The notes under the pieces: generated by a model
Told to the model about the DNA's origin: nothing
The model's database searches: none
Seen by the model: only the letters and a program-made list of their open reading frames with translations
NCBI RefSeq assembly: GCF_004791165.1
Contig: NZ_SRUZ01000006.1
Location: 62,001 to 126,000 of the forward strand
DNA: 64,000 bases
DNA from: Mesorhizobium sp. M8A.F.Ca.ET.218.01.1.1
GTDB lineage: Bacteria > Pseudomonadota > Alphaproteobacteria > Rhizobiales > Rhizobiaceae
Direction: 5' to 3'
Position numbers and translations under genes: made by a program
Part shown: piece by piece, positions 43,624 to 52,862 of the stretch
How the letters are laid out: every line of letters starts with the position of its first letter
Numbering within the stretch: the stretch's first letter is position 1

Positions 43624-43680
43624 ACCCGCACCTGTACGCAGCCGCTTAAGACTATTCTCCCTCGGAACGAATACAGACTA

Positions 43681-43782
43681 AAGCAATTCCAGGTAAAGTG
43701 CGAAACGGTTTTTCCGTTCGGAATTGCGCCAAATCAAGGGGTTAGAGCGGCTCGCCGTTTCCGTGAAACGGTGAACTGCTCC
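43681..43782. repeat. Rhizobial intergenic palindromic repeat
   Basis: The element runs from AGCAATTCC to GAACTGCTCC and contains two dyads, AACGG-TTTTT-CCGTT and CCGTTTC-CGT-GAAACGG (43755-43771). I recall similar sequences as common intergenic repeats in Mesorhizobium genomes. A diverged copy is at 37765-37828. A 62-codon frame read leftward across it (43678-43866) is produced by the repeat and is not a gene. Confidence 0.7.
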
Positions 43783-43862
43783 AATGGCCTCATCGATGTT
43801 TGAGAAGTCTACTCCATCTATCGCGGGCACTCGCGGCGCCGGGCAAGTCGGCGCGCCCGTTT

Positions 43863-44753
43863 TCACGCCTTTTCGAGCACCACCGGGATGACGTCCACGG
43901 CCTGCTCCCCGACCTGGCCGCCGGTCGTCTTCAGCACACCGACGATGGGCGCCACATCCGAATAGTCGCGCCCGTAACCGACAGTGATATGGTCGTTGGA
44001 AGCCCGCATGCCGTTGGTCGGGTCGAACTCCTGCCAGCCGGCATCACGCCCGCACCAGACCTTGACCCAGGCATGCATGGCATCCGCACCTTCCAGCCGG
44101 GGCTTGCCCTTGGGCGGAATGGTGCGCAGGAAGCCGCTGACATAGCCGGCCGGAATGCCGAGACCGCGCAGCCCGGCGATCATGATGTGGGAGAAATCCT
44201 GGCAGACCCCGCGCTTCAGCCGGAAGGCATCGCTGGCCCGGGTCCGCACCGTGGTCGCTTCGCCATCATAGGTGAAATCGCGATGGATGCGGTTACACAG
44301 GTCCGTCGCCGTCCCAGCGGCCGAGTTTCCGACGCTGTCTTGCGCGAATGCGGTGATCGCCGCATCGATACCCGCATGGCTGCTGGCGGCCAGGAAATGG
44401 TGCGGCGAGGCGGGCGCCAGCGACCGCACGGCGGCCAGTTCCCGCCTGAGCCGGCCGATATCGGGCGACACGTCGAGCCCGGGCTCGGGCCGCGACACCG
44501 CCACGCGCGCGCTCATCCTTATGTCGAGCGCTTCATGCGCGTCGCGAAACGCGATCGAAGTGACGTTGTTGCCGAAAAAATCGGTGAAGTCGGATCGTTC
44601 ATTGGGCGCCGGCTCGAAGGAGAGCGAAGCGGCGATGACCCGTTGCACGCCGCTGATGGTCGGCGGCAGCACCCGCACCTGATGCCGGCCGCCGCCGGCA
44701 GCGGCGGCGTAGTCGTAATGAAGCAGAAGCCGGATGTCGTACAGCATGGCCAT
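43863..44753 (-). CDS. Transglutaminase-like protein (short form)
   Basis: The 296-residue protein has an N-terminal bacterial transglutaminase domain (MLYDIRLLLHYDYAA) and a papain-like core: catalytic Cys in KRGVCQDFSHIMIAGLR, His in DAMHAWVKVWCG and Asp in WQEFDPTNGM. It starts 6 bp after the ATP-grasp/alpha-E gene and is the last of three coupled genes. Such proteins may act as peptidases or as ligation/cross-linking enzymes on the ATP-grasp product. The substrate is unknown. Confidence 0.9.
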   Translation of the reverse strand: MAMLYDIRLLLHYDYAAAAGGGRHQVRVLPPTISGVQRVIAASLSFEPAPNERSDFTDFFGNNVTSIAFRDAHEALDIRMSARVAVSRPEPGLDVSPDIGRLRRELAAVRSLAPASPHHFLAASSHAGIDAAITAFAQDSVGNSAAGTATDLCNRIHRDFTYDGEATTVRTRASDAFRLKRGVCQDFSHIMIAGLRGLGIPAGYVSGFLRTIPPKGKPRLEGADAMHAWVKVWCGRDAGWQEFDPTNGMRASNDHITVGYGRDYSDVAPIVGVLKTTGGQVGEQAVDVIPVVLEKA

Positions 44754-44759
44754 TGCTTT

Positions 44760-47171
44760 CTAGCCGAAATAGGCTCTGGCGAGGCTGTTGTAGAGGCCGC
44801 CGATTTCGCTGGCGAGTTCGTTCAGCGCCTTCGTCGTCATGTCAGCCGGTTCCTTGATGGCGATGGCCGTGTTGAGCTGCAGGATCTCCTTGGCCGCTGC
44901 CGACATATGCCCCTCGCCGCCTGTCGTCGGCAACAGCCCGATCTCGGCCTTCAGCCTTTCCAACTGGAACAGGATGGAGCGTGGATTGAGCGGATCGAGC
45001 GCCAGGAGATCGATCACCGTGCGCCGGCCGGCCTGCACCGGATATTGCCGGCGATGGGTCATGACGCTGTCGCCGATCTCCAGCATCATATCCAGCGCGC
45101 CATCCGGCGCCTTGCTGCCGGTCAGTCGGGCCAGCGTGCCGGCGATCTGGATGCCGCGCTCCAGCCGCCGGCCGATCTCGAGGAAGCGCCAGCCCGCGAA
45201 CCGGTACATGTTCTCATGCAAAAGGCCTGAGAATCCGGCAAGCTTGCGCAGGATGACGGTCATGGCCCGCGTCGCGTCGTCGCCGGGCGCCACGGTGGTA
45301 GCGAACTGATGGATGGTCTTCGACAAATCCTTGAGCGCCAGCCAGCCATCCGGCGAGAAACGATCGCGGATCTGGCCGGCGCTGTAGACGGCGCTGTCGA
45401 GCGTACCGATCAATCCTGACGGGATCGCCGTCTCGACATCGATGCCGAACGGTTCGAGATAGTCCCTGATGTCGGCCAACAGCGGCATATCGGGATCGGA
45501 TGTTTCGGCGAGCCGCACATGATAGGCGCGCAGGATGCGCACGGTGTCTTCCGAACGTTCGATGTAGCGGCCGAGCCAGGTCAGGTTTTCCGCCGCGCGG
45601 CTGGGCAGGCTGCCCGGCTTGGTGCGGTTGAAGCTGTCACCCTCTTGCGGCAGCAGCGTCTCGCGCTCGACCGGTTTGTCACTGACCACCCAGACATCGG
45701 CCGCCTGGCCGCCGCGCTGCATGGCGATCGCCGTCGGGTCGAGCGACAGGCCGACACGGGCGAAACCGCCCGGCATAACCGTCCAGCCCTCGGGCGTGCG
45801 CGCCAGATAGACGCGCAGGCTCGCCGGCCGGGGCTCCAGCCAGCCGCCGACATAGACGGGCGTCGTCGAAAGCGTCACCGCTTCCTGGCCAACGAAGGCC
45901 TCGCCATCGCGTTCGATGCGCGCCACCAGCTCCGCCCGTTCCCCGACCGACAGCGCCGAGCCGAGCTTTGTCTGTCCGTCATCCTCAAAGGCAAGTCTTG
46001 TCGACAGCGCCGGGCCGACCACCATGCGATCGATATTGGCGAGCACATGGGCGCGCTCCGTCTCCTGCCCGCACCACCATGTCGCCACACTGGGCAAAAG
46101 CAGCTCCTCGCCCCACAATTCGCGCGCGATCTTGGGCAGGAAGGCAAGCAGCGCACGCGTCTCCATCAGGCCAGAGCCAAGCGCATTGACGGTGGACACC
46201 GTGCCTTGCCGGATCGCTTCGACCAGGCCCGGCGTGCCGATCTGCGAATCCGGGCGCAGTTCGAGCGGATCGGCGAAGGCGGCGTCGAGCCGCCGCCACA
46301 GCACGCTGATCGGCATCAGGCCGGACACGGTGCGCACCATCAGCCTGCCGCCGGAAACGGTCAGATCCTCGCCTTCGAGCAGCATGATGCCGAGGTAGCG
46401 GGCGATATAGGCGTGTTCGTAGTAGGTTTCGTTGAGGGGGCCCGGCGTCAGGATGGCGACGCGGCCGTCGCTCTCCTTTGCCATGCCGATCAGCGCATCG
46501 CGGAAGCGACGGAAGAAGCCGGCGAGCCGGTGCACATGCATCTCGCCATAGATGTCGGACAAGGCGCGCGTGGTGGCGACGCGGTTCTCCAGCGCGAAAC
46601 CGGCGCCTGAAGGCGCCTGGGTGCGGTCGCCCAGCACCCACCAGCGGCCGTCAGGGCCCCGGCCGAGTTCGAAGGCGCAGAAGTGCAGGAAATGCCCCCC
46701 CGCCGGCGTGGTGCCAACCACGGGTCGCAAATATTCGGGGCTCGCCGCGATCAGCCCTGCCGGCAGGATGCCTTTGTCGATCAGCCGGTTCTGCCCATGG
46801 ATATCGGCGACAATTTCCTCGAACAGGTCGGCGCGCTGCACCAGGCCGGCGCTGATCGCCTGCCACTCGCTGTCCTCGATGAGCACGGGAATATGCGCCA
46901 GCGGCCATTCGCGCTCGTTGGCGCCCGCCTTGTCATAGACGCGGTAGTAAACACCGGCATCACGCAGATACTGGTCGGCGCGGGCGAAGCGCTGACCGAG
47001 CTTTTCGGCCCCGAGTTCGTCCAGCGCCTCGACAAAATGCTTCCAGACCGGACGGGGATTGCCCGAAGCGTCAACCATCTCGTCGACGACGCCATCGATC
47101 GGCTGGTAGTGCTCCAGCAGGCTGTGGGCCTGCGGCTTGCCGCGTACCCTTTTGTGATTCCCCTTTGCCAT
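44760..47171 (-). CDS. Circularly permuted ATP-grasp protein fused to an alpha-E domain
   Basis: The 803-residue protein joins a circularly permuted type 2 ATP-grasp domain (about residues 1-480: RVYDKAGANEREWPL, LGDRTQAPSGAGFALENR, LTPGPLNETYYEHAYIAR) to a C-terminal all-helical alpha-E domain (about 510-803: NLTWLGRYIERSEDTVRIL, SGLLHENMYRFAGWRFLEIG). In many genomes these two are separate adjacent genes. ATP-grasp enzymes of this class are predicted to form amide bonds between amino acids or on protein termini. The gene lies 6 bp from both transglutaminase genes. The product is unknown. Confidence 0.92.
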   Translation of the reverse strand: MAKGNHKRVRGKPQAHSLLEHYQPIDGVVDEMVDASGNPRPVWKHFVEALDELGAEKLGQRFARADQYLRDAGVYYRVYDKAGANEREWPLAHIPVLIEDSEWQAISAGLVQRADLFEEIVADIHGQNRLIDKGILPAGLIAASPEYLRPVVGTTPAGGHFLHFCAFELGRGPDGRWWVLGDRTQAPSGAGFALENRVATTRALSDIYGEMHVHRLAGFFRRFRDALIGMAKESDGRVAILTPGPLNETYYEHAYIARYLGIMLLEGEDLTVSGGRLMVRTVSGLMPISVLWRRLDAAFADPLELRPDSQIGTPGLVEAIRQGTVSTVNALGSGLMETRALLAFLPKIARELWGEELLLPSVATWWCGQETERAHVLANIDRMVVGPALSTRLAFEDDGQTKLGSALSVGERAELVARIERDGEAFVGQEAVTLSTTPVYVGGWLEPRPASLRVYLARTPEGWTVMPGGFARVGLSLDPTAIAMQRGGQAADVWVVSDKPVERETLLPQEGDSFNRTKPGSLPSRAAENLTWLGRYIERSEDTVRILRAYHVRLAETSDPDMPLLADIRDYLEPFGIDVETAIPSGLIGTLDSAVYSAGQIRDRFSPDGWLALKDLSKTIHQFATTVAPGDDATRAMTVILRKLAGFSGLLHENMYRFAGWRFLEIGRRLERGIQIAGTLARLTGSKAPDGALDMMLEIGDSVMTHRRQYPVQAGRRTVIDLLALDPLNPRSILFQLERLKAEIGLLPTTGGEGHMSAAAKEILQLNTAIAIKEPADMTTKALNELASEIGGLYNSLARAYFG

Positions 47172-47177
47172 GTCAGA

Positions 47178-50100
47178 TCACAGTCTTGGTGGACGCCTGA
47201 GGTCAAGGGTCATCGGGAAATCTTCCGCCGGCTGTTCCTCGCGCAACACATAGCCGGACGGCGTATGGCCGCGTGGTTCGAAGCGGGCGAGCCGCCGTGC
47301 CTCCGCCTCGTTGCCGTTGACCGGAAACGTGTCGTAGTTGCGCCCACCGGGATGCGCGACATGGTAGACGCAGCCGCCTACCGCCCTGCCGGACCAGCGA
47401 TCATAGATGTCGAACACCAGCGGCGTGTTGACCGGCAGCGCGGGATGCAGCCCCGAGGCCGGCTGCCAGGCCTTGAAGCGCACGCCCGCCACCGCGACCT
47501 CCCTGTCGTCGGTAACCCTCATCGGCACGATGCGGCCGTTGCAGACGATCGCGTGGCGCTCCGGATTGAGACCTTCGGTCTTGACCTGCAGCCGTTCGAC
47601 CGAGGAATCGACGAAACGCACCGTGCCGCCGATCGCGCCCTGCTCGCCCATCACATGCCACGGCTCCAGCGCCTGCCTAAGCTCCAGCTTGATGCCGGCA
47701 TGCTGGACTTCGCCGCAGAAGGGAAAGCGGAATTCGAGCTGGGCGTCGAACCATTCGGGCCGAAACTCGAAGCCGTTGAGCTTGAGGTCGTCGAGCACCT
47801 CGAGAAAATCCGCCCAGACATAGTGCGGCAGCATGAAGCGGTCATGCAGCGAGGTGCCCCAGCGCACGAAGCGCCCGTCGAGCGGGTTCTTCCAGGCGCG
47901 TGCGATGATTGCCCTGACCAGCAACTGCTGCGCCAGAGACATGCGCGCATTGGGTGGCATCTCGAATCCACGGAATTCGACAAGGCCAAGCCGGCCAGTT
48001 GGGCCATCGGGGGAAAACAGCTTGTCGATACAGATTTCCGAGCGGTGCGTATTGCCGGTGACGTCGGTCAACAGATTGCGGAACAGGCGGTCGACCAGCC
48101 ATGGCAGAGGTGGATTACCCTGGTCGGGATGCGGCACCTGCGCCATCGCGATCTCGAGTTCATAGAGCGAATCGTGCCGCGCCTCGTCGAAGCGCGGCGC
48201 CTGGCTGGTCGGGCCGATGAACAGGCCGGAGAACAGATAGGACAGCGAGGGACGCCGCTGCCATTGCAGCACCAGGCTTTTCAGCAGATCGGGCCGGCGC
48301 AGGAACGGGCTGTCGTTGGGCGTGGCACCGCCGACCACGACATGGTTGCCGCCGCCGGTACCGGTGTGGCGGCCGTCGATCATGAACTTGTCGGCGCCCA
48401 GCCGCGTCTGCCGCGCCTCCTCGTAGATCGCCGTCGTGGTCGCCACGCAATCCTGCCAGTTCGAGGCGGGATGGATGTTGACCTCGATGACGCCGGGATC
48501 GGGTGCCACGCGGATGACGCTGAGGCGCGGATCGTGCGGCGGGCCGTAGCCCTCGATATGCACGGGAAGGCCTATCGCCTTTGCAGCGTTCTCGGCAGCG
48601 GCCACGAGTTCGAGATAGTCTTCCAGCGCCTCGACCGGCGGCATGAAAACGCACAGCCTTCCGTCACGCGGTTCGACCGAAAGTGCCGTGCGCACCGCCC
48701 CGCCGATTTCGGTGATCTCCTGCTCGACGCGGTCCTGCTGGCCACTGACAGCGGTGAAGGATACCGCCTGCTGGCGGCGGGCCATTTCGTCGGCGCCTTC
48801 CAGTTCGGCCGGAGCGGCCGTCGGCAAGATCGCTTCCCGCACGGGGAGCGGCCCACGCGGCAGCGACGGATCGACAGGCACGATGTAGGGAAATTGCGCC
48901 GGCGGCACATAGGGCAGCGTTCCCAACGGCAGACGATAGCCGACCGGCGAATCGCCGGGCACCAGGAACAACCGGCCGCGCCGCGTCGTCCATTTTTCCG
49001 ACCGCCAGCGCTGGCCGGACGCCTGGCTGTTCCAGCGCTGAACCGGCAGCACATAGCCGGACGGCTTGGTCAGCCCGCGCTCGAACACCTTCGCCATGCG
49101 GCTGCGCTCTTCCGGGTCTTCCAGCTTGGAGTTGGACGGGTCGACATTGTCGGGCAGCTTGCCTTCCTTGAGCAGCCATTCGGCTGGGTCCTCATAGGCT
49201 TCGCTGACCATGGAGGTGTCGATGCCGAGCTCGCCGGCGATCGCCGTCAGCAGGCTTTCGGCCTGTTTCGGCCCGATATCGGCCGAGCTTTTCTCCCGCG
49301 CGATCAGCGACGGGTCGCTCCATACCGGCTCGCCGTCGGCGCGCCAGTAGAGCGAAAACGTCCAGCGCGGCAGGCTTTCGCCGGGATACCATTTGCCCTG
49401 GCCGTAGTGCAGAAAGCCTCCCGGCGCGAAGCGCTCGCGCAGCCGGCGGATCAGCGCGTCGGCCTTTTCGCGCTTGGTCGGCCCGACGGCGGCCGTGTTC
49501 CACTCGGCGGATTCGAAATCGTCGATCGACACGAAGGTCGGCTCGCCGCCCATCGTCAGCCGCACATCCCCGGCCGCGAGCGCGGCATCGACCTTGTTGC
49601 CGAGCGCGTCCAGCGCCTGCCAGCTTTCATCCGAGAACGGCTTGGTGATGCGCGGATGTTCGGCGATGCGATCGACCCGCATGTCGAAGCCGAACTCGAC
49701 ATTGGCAAAGCTCGCCATGCCCGAAATCGGTGCCGCATTGCGGAAATGCGGTGTCGCGGCCAGCGGCACATGGCTCTCGCCGGTGAGCAGGCCGGAGGTC
49801 GGGTCGAAGCCGATCCAGCCGGCGCCGGGAAGATAGACCTCGCACCAGGCATGCAGGTCGGTGAAATCGACCGATGTACCTGCGGGCCCATCCAGCGCGA
49901 CAAGGTCGGGCTTGAGTTGGATCAGGTAGCCCGAGACGAAGCGCGCGGCGATGCCGAGATTGCGCAGGATCTGCACCAGCAGCCAGCTTGAATCGCGGCA
50001 CGAACCCTTGCCCGCGGCCAGCGTTTCCTCCGGTGAGAAGACGCCGGTCTCCATGCGCACGATATAGGCGATCTCGCGCTGCAGCCTTGCATTGAGGTCG

Positions 50101-50537
50101 ACGAGGAAATTGACCGTGTTGGGCGCGCTGCGGTCGACGGATTCCAGGAAAGCCGAGAGAAGCGGCCCCGCCGGCTCCGGTGTCCGGTAGATGGCCAGAT
50201 CCTCCCTGATTTCCTCGGGATAATCGAACGGGAACGCCTCCGCCGACGGTTCGACGAAGAAGTCGAACGGATTGTAGACGGTCATGTCGGCGACGAGGTC
50301 GACCTCGATCTTCAGCTCCGTCACCGGCTCGGGAAAGACGAACCGGGCGAGGAAATTGCCGTAGGGATCCTGTTGCAGATTGACGAAATGGTTCGCCGGT
50401 TCGACCTTCAGCGAATGGCTCAACACCTTGGTGCGGGAATGCGGTGCAGGCTGAAGCCTGATGATTTGAGGGCCGAGCACCACCGGCCGGTCATATTTGT
50501 AGTGGGTCAGGTGATAGACGGCTGCCAGAATTGCCAT
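47178..50537 (-). CDS. Large transglutaminase / DUF2126 protein
   Basis: The 1,119-residue protein has an N-terminal transglutaminase domain (AVYHLTHYKYDRPV) and a papain-like core with Cys (GKGSCRDSSWLLVQIL), His (DLHAWCEVYLPG) and Asp (GFDPTSGLL). A very long DUF2126 region (about residues 300-1,119) follows, with conserved GGEPTFVSIDD, GTGGGNHVVVGG and YPFNG-like ends. I chose the ATG at 50537. The frame stays open further upstream. It is the first gene of the three-gene set with ATP-grasp/alpha-E and the short transglutaminase. The set is predicted, not shown, to make or attach peptides. Confidence 0.92.
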   Translation of the reverse strand: MAILAAVYHLTHYKYDRPVVLGPQIIRLQPAPHSRTKVLSHSLKVEPANHFVNLQQDPYGNFLARFVFPEPVTELKIEVDLVADMTVYNPFDFFVEPSAEAFPFDYPEEIREDLAIYRTPEPAGPLLSAFLESVDRSAPNTVNFLVDLNARLQREIAYIVRMETGVFSPEETLAAGKGSCRDSSWLLVQILRNLGIAARFVSGYLIQLKPDLVALDGPAGTSVDFTDLHAWCEVYLPGAGWIGFDPTSGLLTGESHVPLAATPHFRNAAPISGMASFANVEFGFDMRVDRIAEHPRITKPFSDESWQALDALGNKVDAALAAGDVRLTMGGEPTFVSIDDFESAEWNTAAVGPTKREKADALIRRLRERFAPGGFLHYGQGKWYPGESLPRWTFSLYWRADGEPVWSDPSLIAREKSSADIGPKQAESLLTAIAGELGIDTSMVSEAYEDPAEWLLKEGKLPDNVDPSNSKLEDPEERSRMAKVFERGLTKPSGYVLPVQRWNSQASGQRWRSEKWTTRRGRLFLVPGDSPVGYRLPLGTLPYVPPAQFPYIVPVDPSLPRGPLPVREAILPTAAPAELEGADEMARRQQAVSFTAVSGQQDRVEQEITEIGGAVRTALSVEPRDGRLCVFMPPVEALEDYLELVAAAENAAKAIGLPVHIEGYGPPHDPRLSVIRVAPDPGVIEVNIHPASNWQDCVATTTAIYEEARQTRLGADKFMIDGRHTGTGGGNHVVVGGATPNDSPFLRRPDLLKSLVLQWQRRPSLSYLFSGLFIGPTSQAPRFDEARHDSLYELEIAMAQVPHPDQGNPPLPWLVDRLFRNLLTDVTGNTHRSEICIDKLFSPDGPTGRLGLVEFRGFEMPPNARMSLAQQLLVRAIIARAWKNPLDGRFVRWGTSLHDRFMLPHYVWADFLEVLDDLKLNGFEFRPEWFDAQLEFRFPFCGEVQHAGIKLELRQALEPWHVMGEQGAIGGTVRFVDSSVERLQVKTEGLNPERHAIVCNGRIVPMRVTDDREVAVAGVRFKAWQPASGLHPALPVNTPLVFDIYDRWSGRAVGGCVYHVAHPGGRNYDTFPVNGNEAEARRLARFEPRGHTPSGYVLREEQPAEDFPMTLDLRRPPRL

Positions 50538-50651
50538 GGGGCCCCGGGATCGGCGTTTAGCTGGCCGAACCCTGCCACATCTGGCCGCCATTCTCCAAGC
50601 GGATGTTGCGGCGCACCTAAACTAAAGAACCCGTTGCCGGCTTAAAGTCGC

Positions 50652-51848
50652 TCAAAAGAACGCCTGTATCCCCGTCTGCGCCCGTCCAAGGATCAGCGCA
50701 TGCACGTCATGCGTGCCCTCATAGGTGTTGACGGTCTCGAGGTTCTGCGCGTGGCGCATCACGTGGTAGCCGATCTGGATGCCGTTGCCGCCATGCATGT
50801 CGCGGGCCTGGCGGGCGATATCGAGCGCCTTGCCGCAATTGTTGCGCTTGACGATCGAGATCATCTCCGGCGCCATCTTGCCCTCGTCGAGCAGCCGCCC
50901 GACGCGCAAGGATGCCTGCAGCCCAAGCGCGATCTCGGTTTGCATGTCGGCGAGCTTCTTCTGGTAAAGCTGGGTGCCGGCCAGCGGCTTGCCGAACTGC
51001 TTGCGGTCCAGGCCATACTGGCGAGCGCGATGCCAGCAATCTTCCGCCGCTCCCATCGAGCCCCAGGAAATGCCGAAGCGGGCCCGGTTGAGGCAACCGA
51101 ACGGTCCGCCGAGGCCCTTGGCATTGGGCAGCAGCGCGTCCTCGCCGACCTCGACGCCTTCCATCACCACTTCGCCGGTGATCGAAGCGCGCAGCGAGAG
51201 CTTGCCGCCGATCTTGGGGGCCGAAAGCCCCTTCATGCCCTTTTCCAGCACGAAACCGCGGATCTCGTCCTTGCCGTTCTCGCCCTTCACCTTCGCCCAG
51301 ACGACGAACACGTCGGCGACCGGCGCATTGGAAATCCACATCTTGGAGCCGGTCAGCTTGTAACCGTTGGCGGTCTTTTCGGCGCGGGTCTTCATGCCGC
51401 CGGGGTCGGAGCCGGCATCCGGCTCGGTCAGGCCAAAACAGCCGATCCATTCGCCACTGGCGAGCTTCGGCAGGTACTTCTTGCGCTGTTCATCCGAGCC
51501 ATAGGCGTAAATTGGATACATCACCAGCGACGACTGCACCGACATCATCGAGCGGTAGCCGGAATCGACACGTTCGACTTCCCGCGCCACCAGCCCATAG
51601 GTGACATAGTTTGCGCCGAGGCCACCGAACTCCTCCGGGATGTTGATGCCGAGCAGGCCGGCCTCGCCCATCTCGCGGAAGATCGCCGTGTCGAAAGTCT
51701 CGTTGAGATACGCTTCCTCGATGCGCGGCGCGAGCTTGTCGGCGGCAAAGGCGGCAGCGCCGTCGCGCACCATACGCTCATCTTCCGAAAGCTGGCCCTC
51801 GATCAGGAACGGGTCTTCCCAGACGAATGCATTCTTGTCAGCGGCCAT
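50652..51848 (-). CDS. gcdH: Glutaryl-CoA dehydrogenase
   Basis: The 398-residue acyl-CoA dehydrogenase has FGLTEPDAGSDPGGM (FAD/substrate loop) and KMWISNAPVADVFVVWAK. The C-terminal catalytic Glu lies in NTYEGTHDVHALILGRAQTG, which is the signature of glutaryl-CoA dehydrogenases. It oxidises and decarboxylates glutaryl-CoA to crotonyl-CoA in lysine and tryptophan degradation, passing electrons to ETF. The divergent LysR gene 100 bp away is probably its regulator. Confidence 0.93.
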   Translation of the reverse strand: MAADKNAFVWEDPFLIEGQLSEDERMVRDGAAAFAADKLAPRIEEAYLNETFDTAIFREMGEAGLLGINIPEEFGGLGANYVTYGLVAREVERVDSGYRSMMSVQSSLVMYPIYAYGSDEQRKKYLPKLASGEWIGCFGLTEPDAGSDPGGMKTRAEKTANGYKLTGSKMWISNAPVADVFVVWAKVKGENGKDEIRGFVLEKGMKGLSAPKIGGKLSLRASITGEVVMEGVEVGEDALLPNAKGLGGPFGCLNRARFGISWGSMGAAEDCWHRARQYGLDRKQFGKPLAGTQLYQKKLADMQTEIALGLQASLRVGRLLDEGKMAPEMISIVKRNNCGKALDIARQARDMHGGNGIQIGYHVMRHAQNLETVNTYEGTHDVHALILGRAQTGIQAFF

Positions 51849-51914
51849 GGCTTTTCGATCCTTCGAAGGGTGAAGCCCGGCTTATCGGCCTGTGCCTTGA
51901 AAAAATCAAACGAA

Positions 51915-51932
51915 ATTGCTTCACCGATCAAT
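51915..51932. promoter_or_regulatory. Possible LysR-type binding site in the gcdH-lysR gap
   Basis: ATTG-N10-CAAT forms an interrupted dyad in the 102-bp divergent interval, the size and shape expected of a LysR-type box. It lies about 18 bp upstream of the regulator start. The element is short, so it could be chance. Confidence 0.35.
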
Positions 51933-51950
51933 GAGCGTTAGGAATGGATC

Positions 51951-52862
51951 ATGAGTGTCCAGCGTCGCCTTTTGCCCAACATCAGTGCCCTCGCCGCCTT
52001 CGAGGCGGTGGCCCGGCTCGGCTCCTTCACCGCCGCTGCCCAGGAGCTGGATTTGACCCAGGGTGCGGTCAGCCGGCAGATCCGGCTGTTGGAAGATCAG
52101 TTCGGCCGCCGATTGTTCGAGCGCGACAGCCGCAACGTCCGCCTGTCCACGGCAGGCGAAATCTATGCCGAGACGGTGCGTTCGGCCCTTGGCCAATTGC
52201 GCGACGCGGCGCTCGGATTGATGAGCAATCAGCATAGCGGCATCCTGAACCTCGCCATTCTGCCGACCTTCGGCACGCGCTGGCTGATGCCGATGATCCC
52301 CGATTTCGTCGAAAGCAACCCCGACATAACCATCAACTTCGTCACCCGTGTCGGCCGCTTCGACTTCGCCCGGGAGAGGCTGGATGCGGCCATCCACTTC
52401 GGCCTGCCGGACTGGCCGGAAGCCGACTCGACGCTTCTGGTGCGCGAAACGGTGGCGCCGGTGGTGTCGCCCGAATTCCTCGCCGGCCGCGCCATCGCCA
52501 CGCCGGCCGACATCGGCCGTTTGCCGCTGCTGCACATGACGACGCGCCCAGGCGCCTGGACGGAATGGTTCGAGCATCAGGCTCTGAGCGCTCCGACCGG
52601 ACCCGGAATGCAGTTCGAACAGTTCGGCACCGCCGCCCAGGCCTGCATGGCGGGGCTCGGCGTGGCGCTGTTGCCGCTGCTCCTCATCGAGGGTGAATTA
52701 CAGCGCGGCCAGCTTGTGCCAGCGCCCGGCCAGCCGATGCAAAGCCGCAGCGCCTATTACCTCGTCGTTCCCCGCGACAAGCGCGGCTATCCACCGGTTG
52801 CCAGTTTTCGAGACTGGCTGCTGGGCCGGCTCGAGAAGGAGCCGGCTGTTCTGGCGTGGTAG
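51951..52862 (+). CDS. LysR-family regulator, probable regulator of gcdH
   Basis: The 303-residue protein has an N-terminal LysR helix-turn-helix (ALAAFEAVARLGSFTAAAQE, LDLTQGAVSRQIRLLE) and a GcvA-like effector-binding domain (NLAILPTFGTRWLMP). It is divergently transcribed from glutaryl-CoA dehydrogenase. Such pairs usually respond to the dehydrogenase's substrate, here probably glutarate or glutaryl-CoA, which is inference. Its TAG stop abuts the stop of the convergent tex gene with no base between. Confidence 0.92.
   Translation: MSVQRRLLPNISALAAFEAVARLGSFTAAAQELDLTQGAVSRQIRLLEDQFGRRLFERDSRNVRLSTAGEIYAETVRSALGQLRDAALGLMSNQHSGILNLAILPTFGTRWLMPMIPDFVESNPDITINFVTRVGRFDFARERLDAAIHFGLPDWPEADSTLLVRETVAPVVSPEFLAGRAIATPADIGRLPLLHMTTRPGAWTEWFEHQALSAPTGPGMQFEQFGTAAQACMAGLGVALLPLLLIEGELQRGQLVPAPGQPMQSRSAYYLVVPRDKRGYPPVASFRDWLLGRLEKEPAVLAW

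Noticed and set aside
43678..43866. A 62-codon leftward frame
   Set aside because: It lies mostly within the intergenic repeat and has no family or ribosome-binding evidence.
46683..49991. Open frame of about 1,100 codons antisense to the transglutaminase/ATP-grasp genes
   Set aside because: It crosses two real genes on the other strand and has no recognisable domain or ribosome-binding site. It is a codon-bias shadow.
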